Positions 8,230 to 17,684 of a stretch of DNA of 64,000 nucleotides are shown in pieces (within the stretch, counting starts at the first letter, position 1; every line of letters starts with the position of its first letter). The position numbers and the translations under genes were made by a program. Location of the stretch: the NCBI RefSeq assembly GCF_038023995.1, contig NZ_CP150660.1, positions 2,292,501 through 2,356,500 on the forward strand, given 5' to 3'. The notes under the pieces are model-generated. The model had not been told where the DNA came from and searched no databases. It was given only the letters and a program-made list of their open reading frames with translations. The stretch comes from Polaribacter atrinae. GTDB lineage: Bacteria > Bacteroidota > Bacteroidia > Flavobacteriales > Flavobacteriaceae.

Positions 8230-9420
8230 CTAAACAAAATCTAATTTAGAAAATGATTTATTCAAAATAGCTACATCATCTACTGCCAACCATTTGTCTA
8301 AAATAGTTGCGTAAATTTCTCTAAAATCTATCTCATATTTAAGATTTCCATTTCTATCTAAGTTTCCTAAATTTGGTAAATTATTATACAAACCTTGCTT
8401 CTTTAAGTTTTTCCCCATCACAAAAACATTGTTTGCAGTACCATGATCGGTTCCTTTAGATTCATTTTGTTTTACGCGTCTTCCAAATTCAGAAAAAGTT
8501 AGAATTAAAACATCCTCAAAAGCATTATTTTTTTGCAAATCATTAATAAACACTTCCATACTTTCTGCATAGACTTTTAATAATCTCTCTTGTGTACCAG
8601 GTTGGTTTGCATGTGTATCAAAACCACTTAAACCAGCATAATAAACCTGCGTTTCTAATCCAGAATTTATAAACTGAGAAATGGTTTTTAGTTGTTTACC
8701 AAAGATATTTTTAGGATATTCTGCAAACGTACTTTTGGTATTACTTTGCTCATAAATATGTTTTGCAGATGATTTTGCATCAATCATGGTATTGTACAAA
8801 TACCCTAAGTTATGTTCGCTTAAATGTGCATCATTATAATTAGTAACTACATTGTTAAAAAATGGCGCACTCATAGAATCATAAAACATTTTTGGATCTG
8901 TAATTGCCAATCCATTTTGCGATTTTCCTTTTAACATTAAAGACAAACTTTGATCAACTTCAATAGCACTATAAGGATTTCCTTTGGTGTAATCTAAATA
9001 ACGGCCCACCCAACCATTTTGCAAATATTCATTACTATCACTTGCCGTTTGCCAAATGTCTGTAGCTCTAAAATGTGATAAGTTAGGGTTCGGATACCCA
9101 ACATTATTAATGATACTTACAAAGCCTTTATTGTATAAATCTTGTAAAGGTTGTAGACTTTTATGCAACCCAACTTCATCAGAAATTTTAAATAAATCGT
9201 TTTGTTTTATGGCGATGTTGCTTCTTTGTTGATAATAAATATCGTTGTTAAAAGGCACCACCGTATTTAAACCATCATTCCCTCCTTTTAACTGAATAAT
9301 GACTACTTTCTTATTGCTAAAAGGTTTCATCGAACTGTTTTCGAAAGCCTTTAAAAACTGAGGCACAAAAAACATCCCTGAAGCAAAAGTTGACTGTTTT
9401 AAAAAACCTCTACGTTTCAT
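8230..9420 (-). CDS. DUF1501 domain protein (exported sulfatase-like family)
   Basis: A 396-residue exported protein beginning MKRRGFLKQSTFASG, a Tat-like leader. The body has DUF1501 hallmarks: IQLKGGNDGLNTVVP (about 42-56), HKSLQPL, FRATDIWQTASDS, GLSGFDTHANQPG (about 263-275), ILTFSEFGRRVKQNESKGTDHG split near 305-325. Gly-Gly-Asn-Asp and Thr-Asp-His-Gly place the fold near the alkaline phosphatase/sulfatase superfamily; no activity is established for the family. DUF1501 genes are regularly paired with DUF1800 genes, as here with the gene immediately upstream on the same strand. The function is unknown. Confidence 0.9.
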   Translation of the reverse strand: MKRRGFLKQSTFASGMFFVPQFLKAFENSSMKPFSNKKVVIIQLKGGNDGLNTVVPFNNDIYYQQRSNIAIKQNDLFKISDEVGLHKSLQPLQDLYNKGFVSIINNVGYPNPNLSHFRATDIWQTASDSNEYLQNGWVGRYLDYTKGNPYSAIEVDQSLSLMLKGKSQNGLAITDPKMFYDSMSAPFFNNVVTNYNDAHLSEHNLGYLYNTMIDAKSSAKHIYEQSNTKSTFAEYPKNIFGKQLKTISQFINSGLETQVYYAGLSGFDTHANQPGTQERLLKVYAESMEVFINDLQKNNAFEDVLILTFSEFGRRVKQNESKGTDHGTANNVFVMGKNLKKQGLYNNLPNLGNLDRNGNLKYEIDFREIYATILDKWLAVDDVAILNKSFSKLDFV

Positions 9421-9521
9421 GTGGTCGTTTTTATTTTTTTTTGATAGTCACATGTTGCTTTCCAAAATTAAATAGAAAAATCATCATGTATTTGTTAGTA
9501 GAAAGGTTCATGTGTTTTGAT

Positions 9522-10894
9522 TTAGCAAAGTTGATATTCTGGCAAACTCATTAATTGTACAACAAAATCGTGTTTAGAAAGTTGCTGATTTCTTTCTAAC
9601 ATTTCTTTGGTACCCGTATTTATTTTTGAAGTAATTATTTGATGTACCAACTCTTTGTTAGAATTTTTTTTATAGTTTTCTTCAAAAGAATTCCAATCTG
9701 TACTCACTTTTACAAATGCATTTTTACGCAGTTTTCTTTTATCAAAATCAGTAATCATGGTTTCTTCATCTCCAATTTCTGAATACGCAATTTCAGCATT
9801 ATTGAGCAGTACAGAAGGCAATCGTAAGCGTGTAACAATGGTATTGCTATCAATCCAATTTCTTCCTGTTTTCCATCCGACAACATTTGGCGGATTCATT
9901 AATATTTGACCTAATAATCTTTGAACCAGAATAATTTGTCTCGTTTTCTCTATTTTATAAGGCACAACGGTATTGATGCCTACCAAAAATTCTATGGGTG
10001 ATTTTATTTTTGTTCCAATGTTTTCATCCTCATAAAACCACTTAGAAAGCAACACAAAACGCATTAATTTTTCGATGTTGTAATCTTTATAAAAAACAGC
10101 AACCATTTCATCAATATGCTTTTTATTGATATTTTCATTTACAAAATAAGTATAAATTTTTTCTGAAATAAACCTTGCACATTGTTCCTTTTGTAGGATA
10201 ATATCTATAATATCATCACCATTAAAATTACCAGACTTTCCAAAAAAAGTTTTTTCGTTGTGATCGTGCTGTTTTTCTTTAAAGATAAATTCTCCTTTAT
10301 AAGTATGATTATATCCCGTAAAAGACCTTGCAGATTCTTTTATATCGTGTTCTGTATATTGATCTTGCCCCAACGTAAAAAGCTCCATTAATTCGCGAGC
10401 AAAATTCTCATTCGGACTCTTTTTCTTATTTTGTTTGTTGTTTAAATATGCCAACATTGCGGGTTCTTTAGAAACTATTTTTGTAAAGTCTCTAAAATTA
10501 CCCAAAGCATTTTTACGCAACATATTATGATAACTTTGTACGTACAAGATGTTCTTGTTTTCGCACACAAAATGATTTGCCCAAAACAAGGTCATTTTTT
10601 CACGTAAAATTTCAGAAGGATTATTTAATCTTTGAAACCAAGCTGCAGACAATTCTATAACTTTTTTTCTACTAATTTTTTGAAGCTCTTTCTTCTGCTC
10701 TTTATCTTTAAAATCTTTATACGTTTTACCTTTTAGAAAAGAAGTATCAACCTTAAATCCGTTACTTTATCAGAAGCAGTAAACAACTCGTTTACCACAT
10801 TTTTCTTGCTTTTTTTTGATAAACGAACAAGTTCTTTTGGTGTTATACCAAAACCAACTCTGTTATATAAATGTTGTATATGTGTTGATTTCAT
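9522..10894 (-). pseudogene. DUF1800 domain protein, broken by a one-base frameshift
   Basis: Start ATG 10894 (MKSTHIQHLYNRVGFGITPK), in frame until about 10760; the rest, from KVDTSFLKGKTYKDFK to the stop at 9522, is in another frame. Restoring one base, most simply a fourth T in GGATTTAAGG (10753-10762 on the plus strand, CCTTAAATCC), joins the parts into about 457 residues, the usual DUF1800 size. The downstream part has typical motifs: MTLFWANHFVC, NENFARELMELFTLGQDQYTE split, ARSFTGY, NPPNVVGWKTGRNWID. It pairs with the DUF1501 gene downstream. A sequencing error, a recent mutation or recoding are all possible. The downstream frame alone lacks the N-terminus. Confidence 0.85.
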
Positions 10895-11000
10895 ATTATT
10901 TAGACTGTAGAGCTTAAAGATAGTTTAAATTTATAAAATTATAGAAATCTGAAACTTATGCATTTCTTTATCGTTTTTAATAATAGAACTAATCAAATTA

Positions 11001-11528
11001 ATGTCTAAAGAACTTAATCTTTTAATTTTAAAAAGCAAAAAAGGGAATCAAAGAGCTCAAATAAAGCTTTATGACCAGTTTTGTGAAGCGATGTTTTTTA
11101 TTTCTTGTAGGTACCTTAAAAACGAAGAAGAAGCAAAAGACGCTATGCAAGATGCTTTTTTAAAAGCCTTTTTAAATTTAGAATCTTATACAATAGAAAG
11201 AAGTTTTGGTTCTTGGTTAAAGAAAATAGTTATTAATACTTGTATAGATATATTAAAAAAGAAAAAGATAGAAACCGTTTCTTTAGATCATTATCCTTTA
11301 GAGGTTTTAGACGATAATGATTGGAATTTTTATGTGAAAATTGATGAAAAAGAAATTGTTGATGCCATTGATCGTCTAAAAATTAAATATCAATTGGTTG
11401 TTAAATTATATTTATTGGAAGGTTATGATCATTCAGAAATATCAGATATTTTAAAAATTCCGATTAAAACATCAAGAACACAATTAAGAAGAGGAAAATT
11501 AGAACTTAGAAATCTTCTAAAAATTTAA
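11001..11528 (+). CDS. ECF-type RNA polymerase sigma factor
   Basis: A 175-residue sigma-70 family protein with only regions 2 and 4. Region 2 spans about 20-90 (ISCRYLKNEEEAKDAMQDAF, then LESYTIERSFGSWLKKIVIN), and region 4 about 115-170 (LKIKYQLVVKLYLLEGYDHS, EISDILKIPIKTSRTQLRRG). It directs RNA polymerase to a small set of promoters in response to a signal. The next gene starts 4 bases after its stop and encodes a single-pass membrane protein, a plausible anti-sigma factor; a DUF4097-like protein follows. The three form one operon. Confidence 0.93.
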   Translation: MSKELNLLILKSKKGNQRAQIKLYDQFCEAMFFISCRYLKNEEEAKDAMQDAFLKAFLNLESYTIERSFGSWLKKIVINTCIDILKKKKIETVSLDHYPLEVLDDNDWNFYVKIDEKEIVDAIDRLKIKYQLVVKLYLLEGYDHSEISDILKIPIKTSRTQLRRGKLELRNLLKI

Positions 11529-11532
11529 AATT

Positions 11533-12057
11533 ATGGAACATGATATTAGAGGTTTGTTTAAAAATAAAGAATACCCAATAAAAAAATTACCAAAAGAACA
11601 TCGTAAAGATTTTATTACAAAATTAGACGGAGTAAAAAATAGTAAGAATAAAAAGAGGTTTTATTATTTCTTAAAAATTACAGCATCAATTTTAGTCCTC
11701 CTTTTCTGTGGGTACTTTTACCAGAGTACGAATTCTAAACCAGAAAAAACTGCGTTAGAAATTCAATTTGAAGGCATAGAAAATGAATATTTAGTTAATA
11801 TAAATAAAGAATGGAGTGCTTTTGTTGAAGTAACAAATGATACCCTTTTAATTAGAAAATATAAAGAGAAACTAAAAGAATCTGATACTGATTATAAAAA
11901 AATAACAACCCAATTAAAAGAACTTCCAAACAACATAAATGTTTTAGAGTCTTTAATAGATAATTTGCAAAGACGTTTGCAGTTAATCAAAGATATTAAA
12001 GAACATATTAATGAGTTAAACCAAAAAAAGACAAGTAATGAAACCATATATATATAG
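11533..12057 (+). CDS. Single-pass membrane protein, possible anti-sigma factor
   Basis: A 174-residue protein: a basic N-terminal cytosolic part (about 1-45, MEHDIRGLFKNKEYPIKKLP), one membrane helix about 46-62 (FLKITASILVLLFCGYFY), and a periplasmic region that is mostly charged helix or coiled coil (about 85-170). Position and topology directly after an ECF sigma gene suggest it holds the sigma factor at the membrane. I see no zinc-type anti-sigma motif, so this is inference from context. Its last 20 bases overlap the start of the next gene, which indicates translational coupling. Confidence 0.75.
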   Translation: MEHDIRGLFKNKEYPIKKLPKEHRKDFITKLDGVKNSKNKKRFYYFLKITASILVLLFCGYFYQSTNSKPEKTALEIQFEGIENEYLVNINKEWSAFVEVTNDTLLIRKYKEKLKESDTDYKKITTQLKELPNNINVLESLIDNLQRRLQLIKDIKEHINELNQKKTSNETIYI

Positions 12058-13168
12058 TATTTTATTTCTACTAAGCATCCCTTTTTCTTTTTCACAAACA
12101 AAGGAATTGGTCTTAAAAGAAAGTTACGAAATTGACAAAAACACCCTTTTAGAGATTGATATTGACAACGCATCAATTGTATTTGAAGAATCTAATGACC
12201 ATAAAGTTCATCTTGATTATTCAATTATTTTTGATAAAGGTTCAGAAGAAATTCAATATAAAGTTTTTAAGGGGCTCAAAGCCCAATCTTCAAAAACTGA
12301 TAACAAAATAAAATTAGAGGTAAAAAACTCAATGTACCTTGGGGAATTACATTCTTTAGATGTTGATATAGAAACTTACAAAGAACATATTAGAAGTTTT
12401 TTTAAAAAGAGGAAAGAAAATGAATTTTACTATAAATCTAAAGATTCAATAGTAGAGGAAATCGACTTTAGTTTGGGTACAGATTCTAATGACTATTTTA
12501 AGAAACTTAAGTTAGAAAACCCACATAAAGACTACGGAAAATCAGTGCGAAAATTTAAACAAGACTTTATAATTAAGGTACCAAAAAATGTAACAATTAA
12601 AATTAAAGCACTTCATTCTAGAATAGATTTCACGTATGATGTTAATACGCATCTAGATGTAAATTCTTTCAAAACGTATTATAAATTTAAAGGCATCAAC
12701 AATGAGAATAATACATTTAAATTGATGAGTGGAATTTTTCAAGCAGAGGCAATATCAGGAGGGAATTATGATTTAAAAGACATTTACAAAGTAAAAATTG
12801 GGTCATTTTCTAATGCAATATTAATAACGGAAACTTCAAAAATTCAGATTGGTGAAATAGGAAAAAAAGTTTCATTTAAAGATTTTACAAGTAAAGTACA
12901 TTTATATAATTTTAATAAAAGTTTTGCTGATTTTAATTTTAAAGGAAAATATTCTGAATTAAATGTTTACAAAGTAAAAGAAAGTAATTATGCGATGAGA
13001 GTTTTGGGTTTCAATACCGTTTTAAGTATGGATGGTACTAAAACTACTTTTGGCGATTCTAAAGAAGAGAAACTCACCAAAATCCTTGAAAAGAAACCAA
13101 AAGAAAATATTATTTCAAACGGAAACATTGCAATTGAGTTAGAAAATGGAATTCTAAATATTAAATAA
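12038..13168 (+). CDS. Exported DUF4097-like (putative adhesin-type) protein
   Basis: A 376-residue protein with a signal peptide (MKPYIYSILFLLSIPFSFSQ). The mature part looks like repeated beta strands (IDIDNASIVFEESNDHKVHL, VPKNVTIKIKALHSRIDFTY, INGNIAIELENG-like end), typical of DUF4097/putative-adhesin right-handed beta folds. There is no transmembrane helix beyond the signal. It overlaps the preceding gene by 20 bases and ends at a perfect terminator, so it is the last gene of the sigma operon and could be the surface output or sensor of that system. The family call rests on strand pattern, not on a signature motif. Confidence 0.7.
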   Translation: MKPYIYSILFLLSIPFSFSQTKELVLKESYEIDKNTLLEIDIDNASIVFEESNDHKVHLDYSIIFDKGSEEIQYKVFKGLKAQSSKTDNKIKLEVKNSMYLGELHSLDVDIETYKEHIRSFFKKRKENEFYYKSKDSIVEEIDFSLGTDSNDYFKKLKLENPHKDYGKSVRKFKQDFIIKVPKNVTIKIKALHSRIDFTYDVNTHLDVNSFKTYYKFKGINNENNTFKLMSGIFQAEAISGGNYDLKDIYKVKIGSFSNAILITETSKIQIGEIGKKVSFKDFTSKVHLYNFNKSFADFNFKGKYSELNVYKVKESNYAMRVLGFNTVLSMDGTKTTFGDSKEEKLTKILEKKPKENIISNGNIAIELENGILNIK

Positions 13169-13208
13169 AAAAAACCAATTCTCATCAATTGATGAGAATT
13201 GGTTTTTC
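13167..13208. terminator. Bidirectional terminator between convergent genes
   Basis: A perfect 19-base palindrome (arms 13170-13188 and 13189-13207, AAAAACCAATTCTCATCAA and its complement) lies between the stop of the DUF4097-like gene and the stop of the aldehyde dehydrogenase gene. It has A and T tracts on both sides. Confidence 0.9.
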
Positions 13209-13228
13209 TATAAATGTGAATCTATTTT

Positions 13229-14770
13229 TTATAAATCGAATTTAATTCCTTGTGCCAAAGGCAATTCATCAGAATAATTTATGGTATTTGTTTGTCTACG
13301 CATATACACTTTCCAAGCATCAGAACCAGACTCTCTACCTCCACCAGTTTCTTTTTCACCACCAAAAGCTCCACCAATTTCTGCACCAGAAGTACCAATA
13401 TTTACGTTTGCAATTCCACAATCTGAACCAGCATAAGATAAAAACTTCTCTGCTTCTTTCATTTCATTGGTCATAATTGCAGAAGATAAACCTTGTGCAA
13501 CCCCGTTTTGTTGATCGATTGCATTTTCTACTTCTCCACTATATTTCATTAGATATAAAATAGGCGCAAAAGTTTCATGTTGTACAATTTCAAAATGATT
13601 TTCGGCTTCTATAATTGCTGGTTTAACGTAGCAACCGCTTTCGTATCCTTTACCTTCTAAAACACCACCTTCAACTAAAATAGTACCACCTTCTGCTTTT
13701 GCTTTTTCTATAGCAGCTAAATACGTATTTACAGCATCTTTGTCTATTAACGGACCAACATGATTGTTTTCATCTAAAGGATTCCCTATTTTAATTTGTT
13801 TATAAGCGCCAACAATTGCATCTCTTACTTTATCATACACAGATTCGTGAATAATTAATCTTCTGGTTGATGTGCAACGTTGTCCGCAAGTACCTACAGC
13901 ACCAAAAACAGCACCAGGAACCACTACTTTTAAATCCGCCGTAGGCGTAATAATAATGGCATTGTTTCCACCTAATTCTAATAATGATTTTCCAAAACGT
14001 TGCGCAACTGTTGCACCAACAATTCTTCCCATTTTGGTAGAGCCTGTAGCAGAAATTAATGGAATTCTTGTGTCGGTAGTCATCATTTCACCAACTTTAT
14101 AATCTCCATTAATAATACAAGAAATTCCTTCTGGTAAGTTATTTTCTTTTAAAATTTCAGTAATTATATTCTGACAAGCCACTGAACATAAAGGTGCTTT
14201 TTCAGAACCTTTCCAAACACAAACGTCACCACAGATCCACGCTAAAGCGGTGTTCCAAGCCCAAACAGCCACAGGGAAATTAAATGCAGAGATGATACCA
14301 ACAACGCCTATTGGGTGCCATTGCTCTCTCATTACATGTCCTGGTCTTTCAGACGGAATTGTTTGTCCGTTTAATTGACGAGACAAACCAACAGCAAAAT
14401 CGCAGATATCAATCATTTCTTGTACTTCGCCTAAACCTTCTTGGTAACTTTTTCCCATTTCATAAGAAACTAATTTACCAAGTGCAGCCTTTTTTTCTCT
14501 TAATTTATTACCAAACTGACGAACAATTTCTCCTCTTTGTGGAGCAGGCATATTTCTAAATGATAAAAATGCTTTTGTAGCAGCTTCCATCACTTTTTCG
14601 TAATCTTCTTTTGTAGTCGTTTTTACTTTTCCTATCAATTTTCCATCAACAGGAGAATAACTTTCTATAATTTCTCCATTAGAAAAATTAGTAGATCCTG
14701 TAGAAGTTCCATTATTTATAGCTTTTAAACCTAATTCTTGTAAAGCTTCTTTAATTCCAAAGTCTGTCAT
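13229..14770 (-). CDS. amaB: Aldehyde dehydrogenase, ALDH7 type (aminoadipate-semialdehyde dehydrogenase)
   Basis: NAD-dependent oxidation of an aldehyde to an acid; ALDH7 enzymes act on alpha-aminoadipate semialdehyde in lysine degradation. The 513-residue protein has catalytic Cys299 in GTCGQRCTSTRR, general base Glu265 in LLELGGNN, and the ALDH7-style C-terminus GGAFGGEKETGGGRESGSD followed by WKVYMRRQTNTINYS. The GQRCTSTRR context separates ALDH7 from most ALDHs. It is divergent from the isoaspartyl peptidase gene, and the shared 113-base spacer carries three TTAAACAA half sites. The exact substrate is inferred from the family. Confidence 0.92.
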   Translation of the reverse strand: MTDFGIKEALQELGLKAINNGTSTGSTNFSNGEIIESYSPVDGKLIGKVKTTTKEDYEKVMEAATKAFLSFRNMPAPQRGEIVRQFGNKLREKKAALGKLVSYEMGKSYQEGLGEVQEMIDICDFAVGLSRQLNGQTIPSERPGHVMREQWHPIGVVGIISAFNFPVAVWAWNTALAWICGDVCVWKGSEKAPLCSVACQNIITEILKENNLPEGISCIINGDYKVGEMMTTDTRIPLISATGSTKMGRIVGATVAQRFGKSLLELGGNNAIIITPTADLKVVVPGAVFGAVGTCGQRCTSTRRLIIHESVYDKVRDAIVGAYKQIKIGNPLDENNHVGPLIDKDAVNTYLAAIEKAKAEGGTILVEGGVLEGKGYESGCYVKPAIIEAENHFEIVQHETFAPILYLMKYSGEVENAIDQQNGVAQGLSSAIMTNEMKEAEKFLSYAGSDCGIANVNIGTSGAEIGGAFGGEKETGGGRESGSDAWKVYMRRQTNTINYSDELPLAQGIKFDL

Positions 14771-14838
14771 TTTGCTGTTCCGTTTTAGATGTTTAACTTA
14801 GATGTTCGAATTTACGAATTATTTCAGACATAATTAAA

Positions 14839-14876
14839 TTAAACAAAAAATACAATTATTGTTTAATTTTAAACAA
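14839..14876. promoter_or_regulatory. TTAAACAA half sites between divergent genes, candidate operator
   Basis: TTAAACAA occurs at 14839-14846 and 14869-14876, and its complement TTGTTTAA at 14859-14866. The last two form an 8-2-8 palindrome ending 7 bases before the peptidase ATG. The arrangement fits a regulator binding site serving both divergent genes. AT-richness makes chance matches possible. Confidence 0.4.
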
Positions 14877-14883
14877 GATAATC

Positions 14884-15942
14884 ATGAAAAAAAATTTATT
14901 TATTGTATCGGCTTTATTGCTTTTAATTGGTTGTAAAAATGAATCTAAACCTTTATCAACAGCACAAAAGACAATTGAAGTACAAAATGAATTTGCAATT
15001 ATTATACATGGTGGCGCAGGAACAATTTTAAAGAAAAACTTATCTGATGAAAAAGAAGCTGCCTACAAAGCAAAATTAGCCGAAGCTATTAAAGTAGGAC
15101 ATACAATTCTTAAAAACGGAGGAACAAGCCAAGAAGCAGTTATTAAAACCATACAAGTTATGGAAGAATCTCCATTATTTAATGCAGGTAAAGGAGCTGT
15201 TTTTACACATGAAGAAACCAATGAATTGGATGCTTCTTTTATGGACGGAAAAACATTAAATGCTGGCGCAGTTGCTGGTGTAACTAATGTAAAAAGCCCT
15301 ATTGAATTGGCTGTAAAAATTATGACAGATTCTGATCATGTAATGCTTTCTGGTAAGGGAGCTTCTATATTTGCTAAAGAAAAAGGATTAGAAATTGTAG
15401 ACCCAAGCTATTTTTATACAGAAAGACGCTTTAAATCATTACAAAGAATTAAAGACAGAGCAAAAACGGAATTAGATCATGATGATAAAAAAGCTGCTTT
15501 TTACGATGCAGATATTAAAAATGCTAAATTTGGAACTGTTGGTTGTGTTGCGCTAGATAAAAATGGAAACATTGCCGCAGGAACTTCTACTGGAGGAATG
15601 ACAAATAAACGTTGGGGAAGAATTGGCGATGCACCAATTATTGGTTCTGGTACGTATGCAAATAATGCAACTTGTGGTGTTTCTTCTACCGGTTGGGGAG
15701 AATATTTTATTAGAAGTCAGGTTGCATATGATATTTCTGCTCAGATGGAATATCAAAATAAATCTTTAAAAGAAGCCACTAAAGACGTTATTCAAAATAA
15801 ACTAACAAAACTTGGTGGAACAGGTGGCGTTATAGCTTTAGATAAAAACGGAAATATGTCTTTTGAATTTAATACTGCAGGAATGTACAGAGCTTCTATG
15901 AATGATAAAGACGAATTAATTGTAAAAATTTACAAAGAATAA
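14884..15942 (+). CDS. Isoaspartyl peptidase/L-asparaginase, Ntn-hydrolase lipoprotein
   Basis: A plant-type asparaginase that hydrolyses isoaspartyl dipeptides and L-asparagine. Like its family it should cleave itself before Thr218 (KFGTVGCVALD), which becomes the nucleophile. Other motifs are IIHGGAGT (40-47), the substrate-binding GRIGDAPIIGSGTYA (about 245-259) and STGWGEYFIR. The 352-residue length includes an extra N-terminal signal with lipobox LIGC (Cys17), so this copy is exported and membrane-anchored. It is divergent from the ALDH7 gene; its last 13 bases overlap the convergent gene at 15930. Confidence 0.95.
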   Translation: MKKNLFIVSALLLLIGCKNESKPLSTAQKTIEVQNEFAIIIHGGAGTILKKNLSDEKEAAYKAKLAEAIKVGHTILKNGGTSQEAVIKTIQVMEESPLFNAGKGAVFTHEETNELDASFMDGKTLNAGAVAGVTNVKSPIELAVKIMTDSDHVMLSGKGASIFAKEKGLEIVDPSYFYTERRFKSLQRIKDRAKTELDHDDKKAAFYDADIKNAKFGTVGCVALDKNGNIAAGTSTGGMTNKRWGRIGDAPIIGSGTYANNATCGVSSTGWGEYFIRSQVAYDISAQMEYQNKSLKEATKDVIQNKLTKLGGTGGVIALDKNGNMSFEFNTAGMYRASMNDKDELIVKIYKE

Positions 15943-16274
15943 GCCAACCACTCTTCTGGAATTGGACCTAAATCTAGTTCAATCTTTTTAGATTTTATAA
16001 TCTTTTTATACCCTAATCTAGAAATTACAGGTACAGACAAATTAACATTATTCTTTATATTAATAATACCTAAAACTTCTTGTATAGATCTTTTGGTACA
16101 TAAAACTAAACTATTCATCATAGCATTAGATTCTTTTTCTAAATCGTAAAAATCTACAAAAAAAGCAGGTTTATCATCTTTATAAACAACCCATTGTGTT
16201 GCCTTTTTTTCTAAAGACTCTATAATTTCTTTTGTACCACTTAAAGTTCTATATGTATTTGCTAATAATGTCAT
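15930..16274 (-). CDS. Small cytosolic protein, unknown
   Basis: A 114-residue protein without signal peptide or membrane segment (MTLLANTYRTLSGTKEIIES; then VVYKDDKPAFFVDFYDLEKE). Alternating strand/helix character suggests a small globular domain; I do not recognise it. It ends inside the 3' end of the isoaspartyl peptidase gene (13-base convergent overlap). A -7 box TATATTTG (minus strand, 16298-16291) lies 17 bases upstream of its ATG, supporting expression as a single gene with a very short leader. Confidence 0.65.
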   Translation of the reverse strand: MTLLANTYRTLSGTKEIIESLEKKATQWVVYKDDKPAFFVDFYDLEKESNAMMNSLVLCTKRSIQEVLGIINIKNNVNLSVPVISRLGYKKIIKSKKIELDLGPIPEEWLAYSL

Positions 16275-16290
16275 CTTCGTTAATTTAATT

Positions 16291-16298
16291 CAAATATA
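16291..16298 (-). promoter_or_regulatory. -7 promoter box (TATATTTG)
   Basis: Minus-strand TATATTTG matches TAnnTTTG, 17 bases before the ATG at 16274. No clear -33 TTG was seen at the right distance. Confidence 0.4.
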
Positions 16299-16352
16299 GG
16301 ATCATCGATTACTAATTCTTTTTACATTTCGATGGAACGACAAGAACCTTCG

Positions 16353-17681
16353 TTAAAATGTATATTTAATACCTGAATATATACCGAAATTGAAGGGAGA
16401 AAACCCATTGGAATTCTCACTAAAAGTATCTAATTGAGCTTTAAACATCGGATTTAAATTTAAAGACCACCTATTATTTAGAAAATAATTAAAATCGAAA
16501 CCTAAATTACCACTAAAGTTAATATTATTTAGATTGCTCGCAGTACCCGAATTAGAAACAAATTGTGAACTAAAATTAACTTCATTTTTATTTAAAAACA
16601 AAGAACTAAACCCTGCAACCACCTGTGTATTAAAGTTTTTAACACTTAAAAAATTATATTTCACTTCTATTGGGATTTCTATATAACCGTAAATTTGATT
16701 CAAATCTCCATTTAAACTATTTCTACTTAACATAGTACCGCTATCAAAATCAGCACTTTGAACAGGAGCACTATTAAAAGAAAATGAAACACCACTATTA
16801 AAAGAAAGTGGTGATGAACTTTCTGAAATTGAAGAAACAGCTGATACCTGATGATTAACAAAACTCATTTCTTGCAAATGCACACCAGATTGAATGCTCC
16901 ATTTTTTGTTAATTTGGTATCCTATTTGAAAACCATAAGAAAAAGAGCTTTTTCCTTTTGTTGAATTTGATAAGCTTTTATTTACAGGAGATGAATTGGA
17001 AAATGAATTTGAATTTAAAACCGCAAAAACAGGGGCAATAAACCATTTATTTTTTAAGCTTTTAATAGAAAAAATACTGTCCTTTTCTTTTATAAATTTA
17101 TTTAAATCTACTTTGGTATTCGGTACTGTTTCTATCGATTCATCCTCTACTATTTGATTTTTTTCTTCAGAAAAAACTTGCTCTTTTTTTGTATCAGTAT
17201 TCTTTTTAGAATTTGATAATTCTAATGTATCTTTCATAAAGTTATCAGCTAATAAAATCTTTTTCATAGCTTTTTTTTCACTAACTAACTTCTTTTTAAA
17301 ACCAAATTTTTCTAACTTATTTTCTTTAGTTTCAATTGGTTTTTTATCTGCAACCAATATCTTTTCTTCAATTTTTATATTTTGAATAAGTGAATCTGTT
17401 TTAGGTTGATAATTTTTTTCTGGTTCGTTTTCTTTACGCTCTGTAACTATAGTTTTAGAATCTATATTAATAAAATCTGTATTGTCTGTAGAAGTAGGAT
17501 ATAGTAACATTCCTAAAAGTAACATTGCAGCTGCTGCACCTGCAAACCACCAAAAAGGCACTACTCTCCTCTTCTTCTTTTTAAGTTTAGATTCTATATT
17601 GCCCCATACTTTTTTATCTGGAGTTACCTCCAAATTTTTAAGCTGATCTTGAAACAATTTATCTAAATTCTTATTTTTCAT
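16353..17681 (-). CDS. Membrane-anchored outer-membrane-barrel-like protein, partner of an ECF sigma factor
   Basis: A 442-residue protein with an unusual layout. A cytosolic basic N-terminus (1-42, KKVWGNIESKLKKKKRR) precedes one membrane helix (about 43-62, VPFWWFAGAAAAMLLLGMLL). Then comes a long low-complexity Lys/Glu/Asn linker, and finally a beta-strand-rich C-terminal half (about 210-442) resembling an outer-membrane beta-barrel domain (FQIGYQINKKWSIQSGVHLQ; SLNLNPMFKAQLDTF; ending GIYSGIKYTF). It begins 3 bases after the sigma factor gene, so it probably acts as an anti-sigma factor linking the envelope to the sigma factor. The role is inferred from context. Confidence 0.75.
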   Translation of the reverse strand: MKNKNLDKLFQDQLKNLEVTPDKKVWGNIESKLKKKKRRVVPFWWFAGAAAAMLLLGMLLYPTSTDNTDFINIDSKTIVTERKENEPEKNYQPKTDSLIQNIKIEEKILVADKKPIETKENKLEKFGFKKKLVSEKKAMKKILLADNFMKDTLELSNSKKNTDTKKEQVFSEEKNQIVEDESIETVPNTKVDLNKFIKEKDSIFSIKSLKNKWFIAPVFAVLNSNSFSNSSPVNKSLSNSTKGKSSFSYGFQIGYQINKKWSIQSGVHLQEMSFVNHQVSAVSSISESSSPLSFNSGVSFSFNSAPVQSADFDSGTMLSRNSLNGDLNQIYGYIEIPIEVKYNFLSVKNFNTQVVAGFSSLFLNKNEVNFSSQFVSNSGTASNLNNINFSGNLGFDFNYFLNNRWSLNLNPMFKAQLDTFSENSNGFSPFNFGIYSGIKYTF

Positions 17682-17684
17682 TAA

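Noticed and set aside
13252..14559. Open frames opposite the aldehyde dehydrogenase gene
   Set aside because: They are antisense to a well-supported conserved enzyme and their translations (His/Gln/Leu-rich) resemble nothing; shadows.
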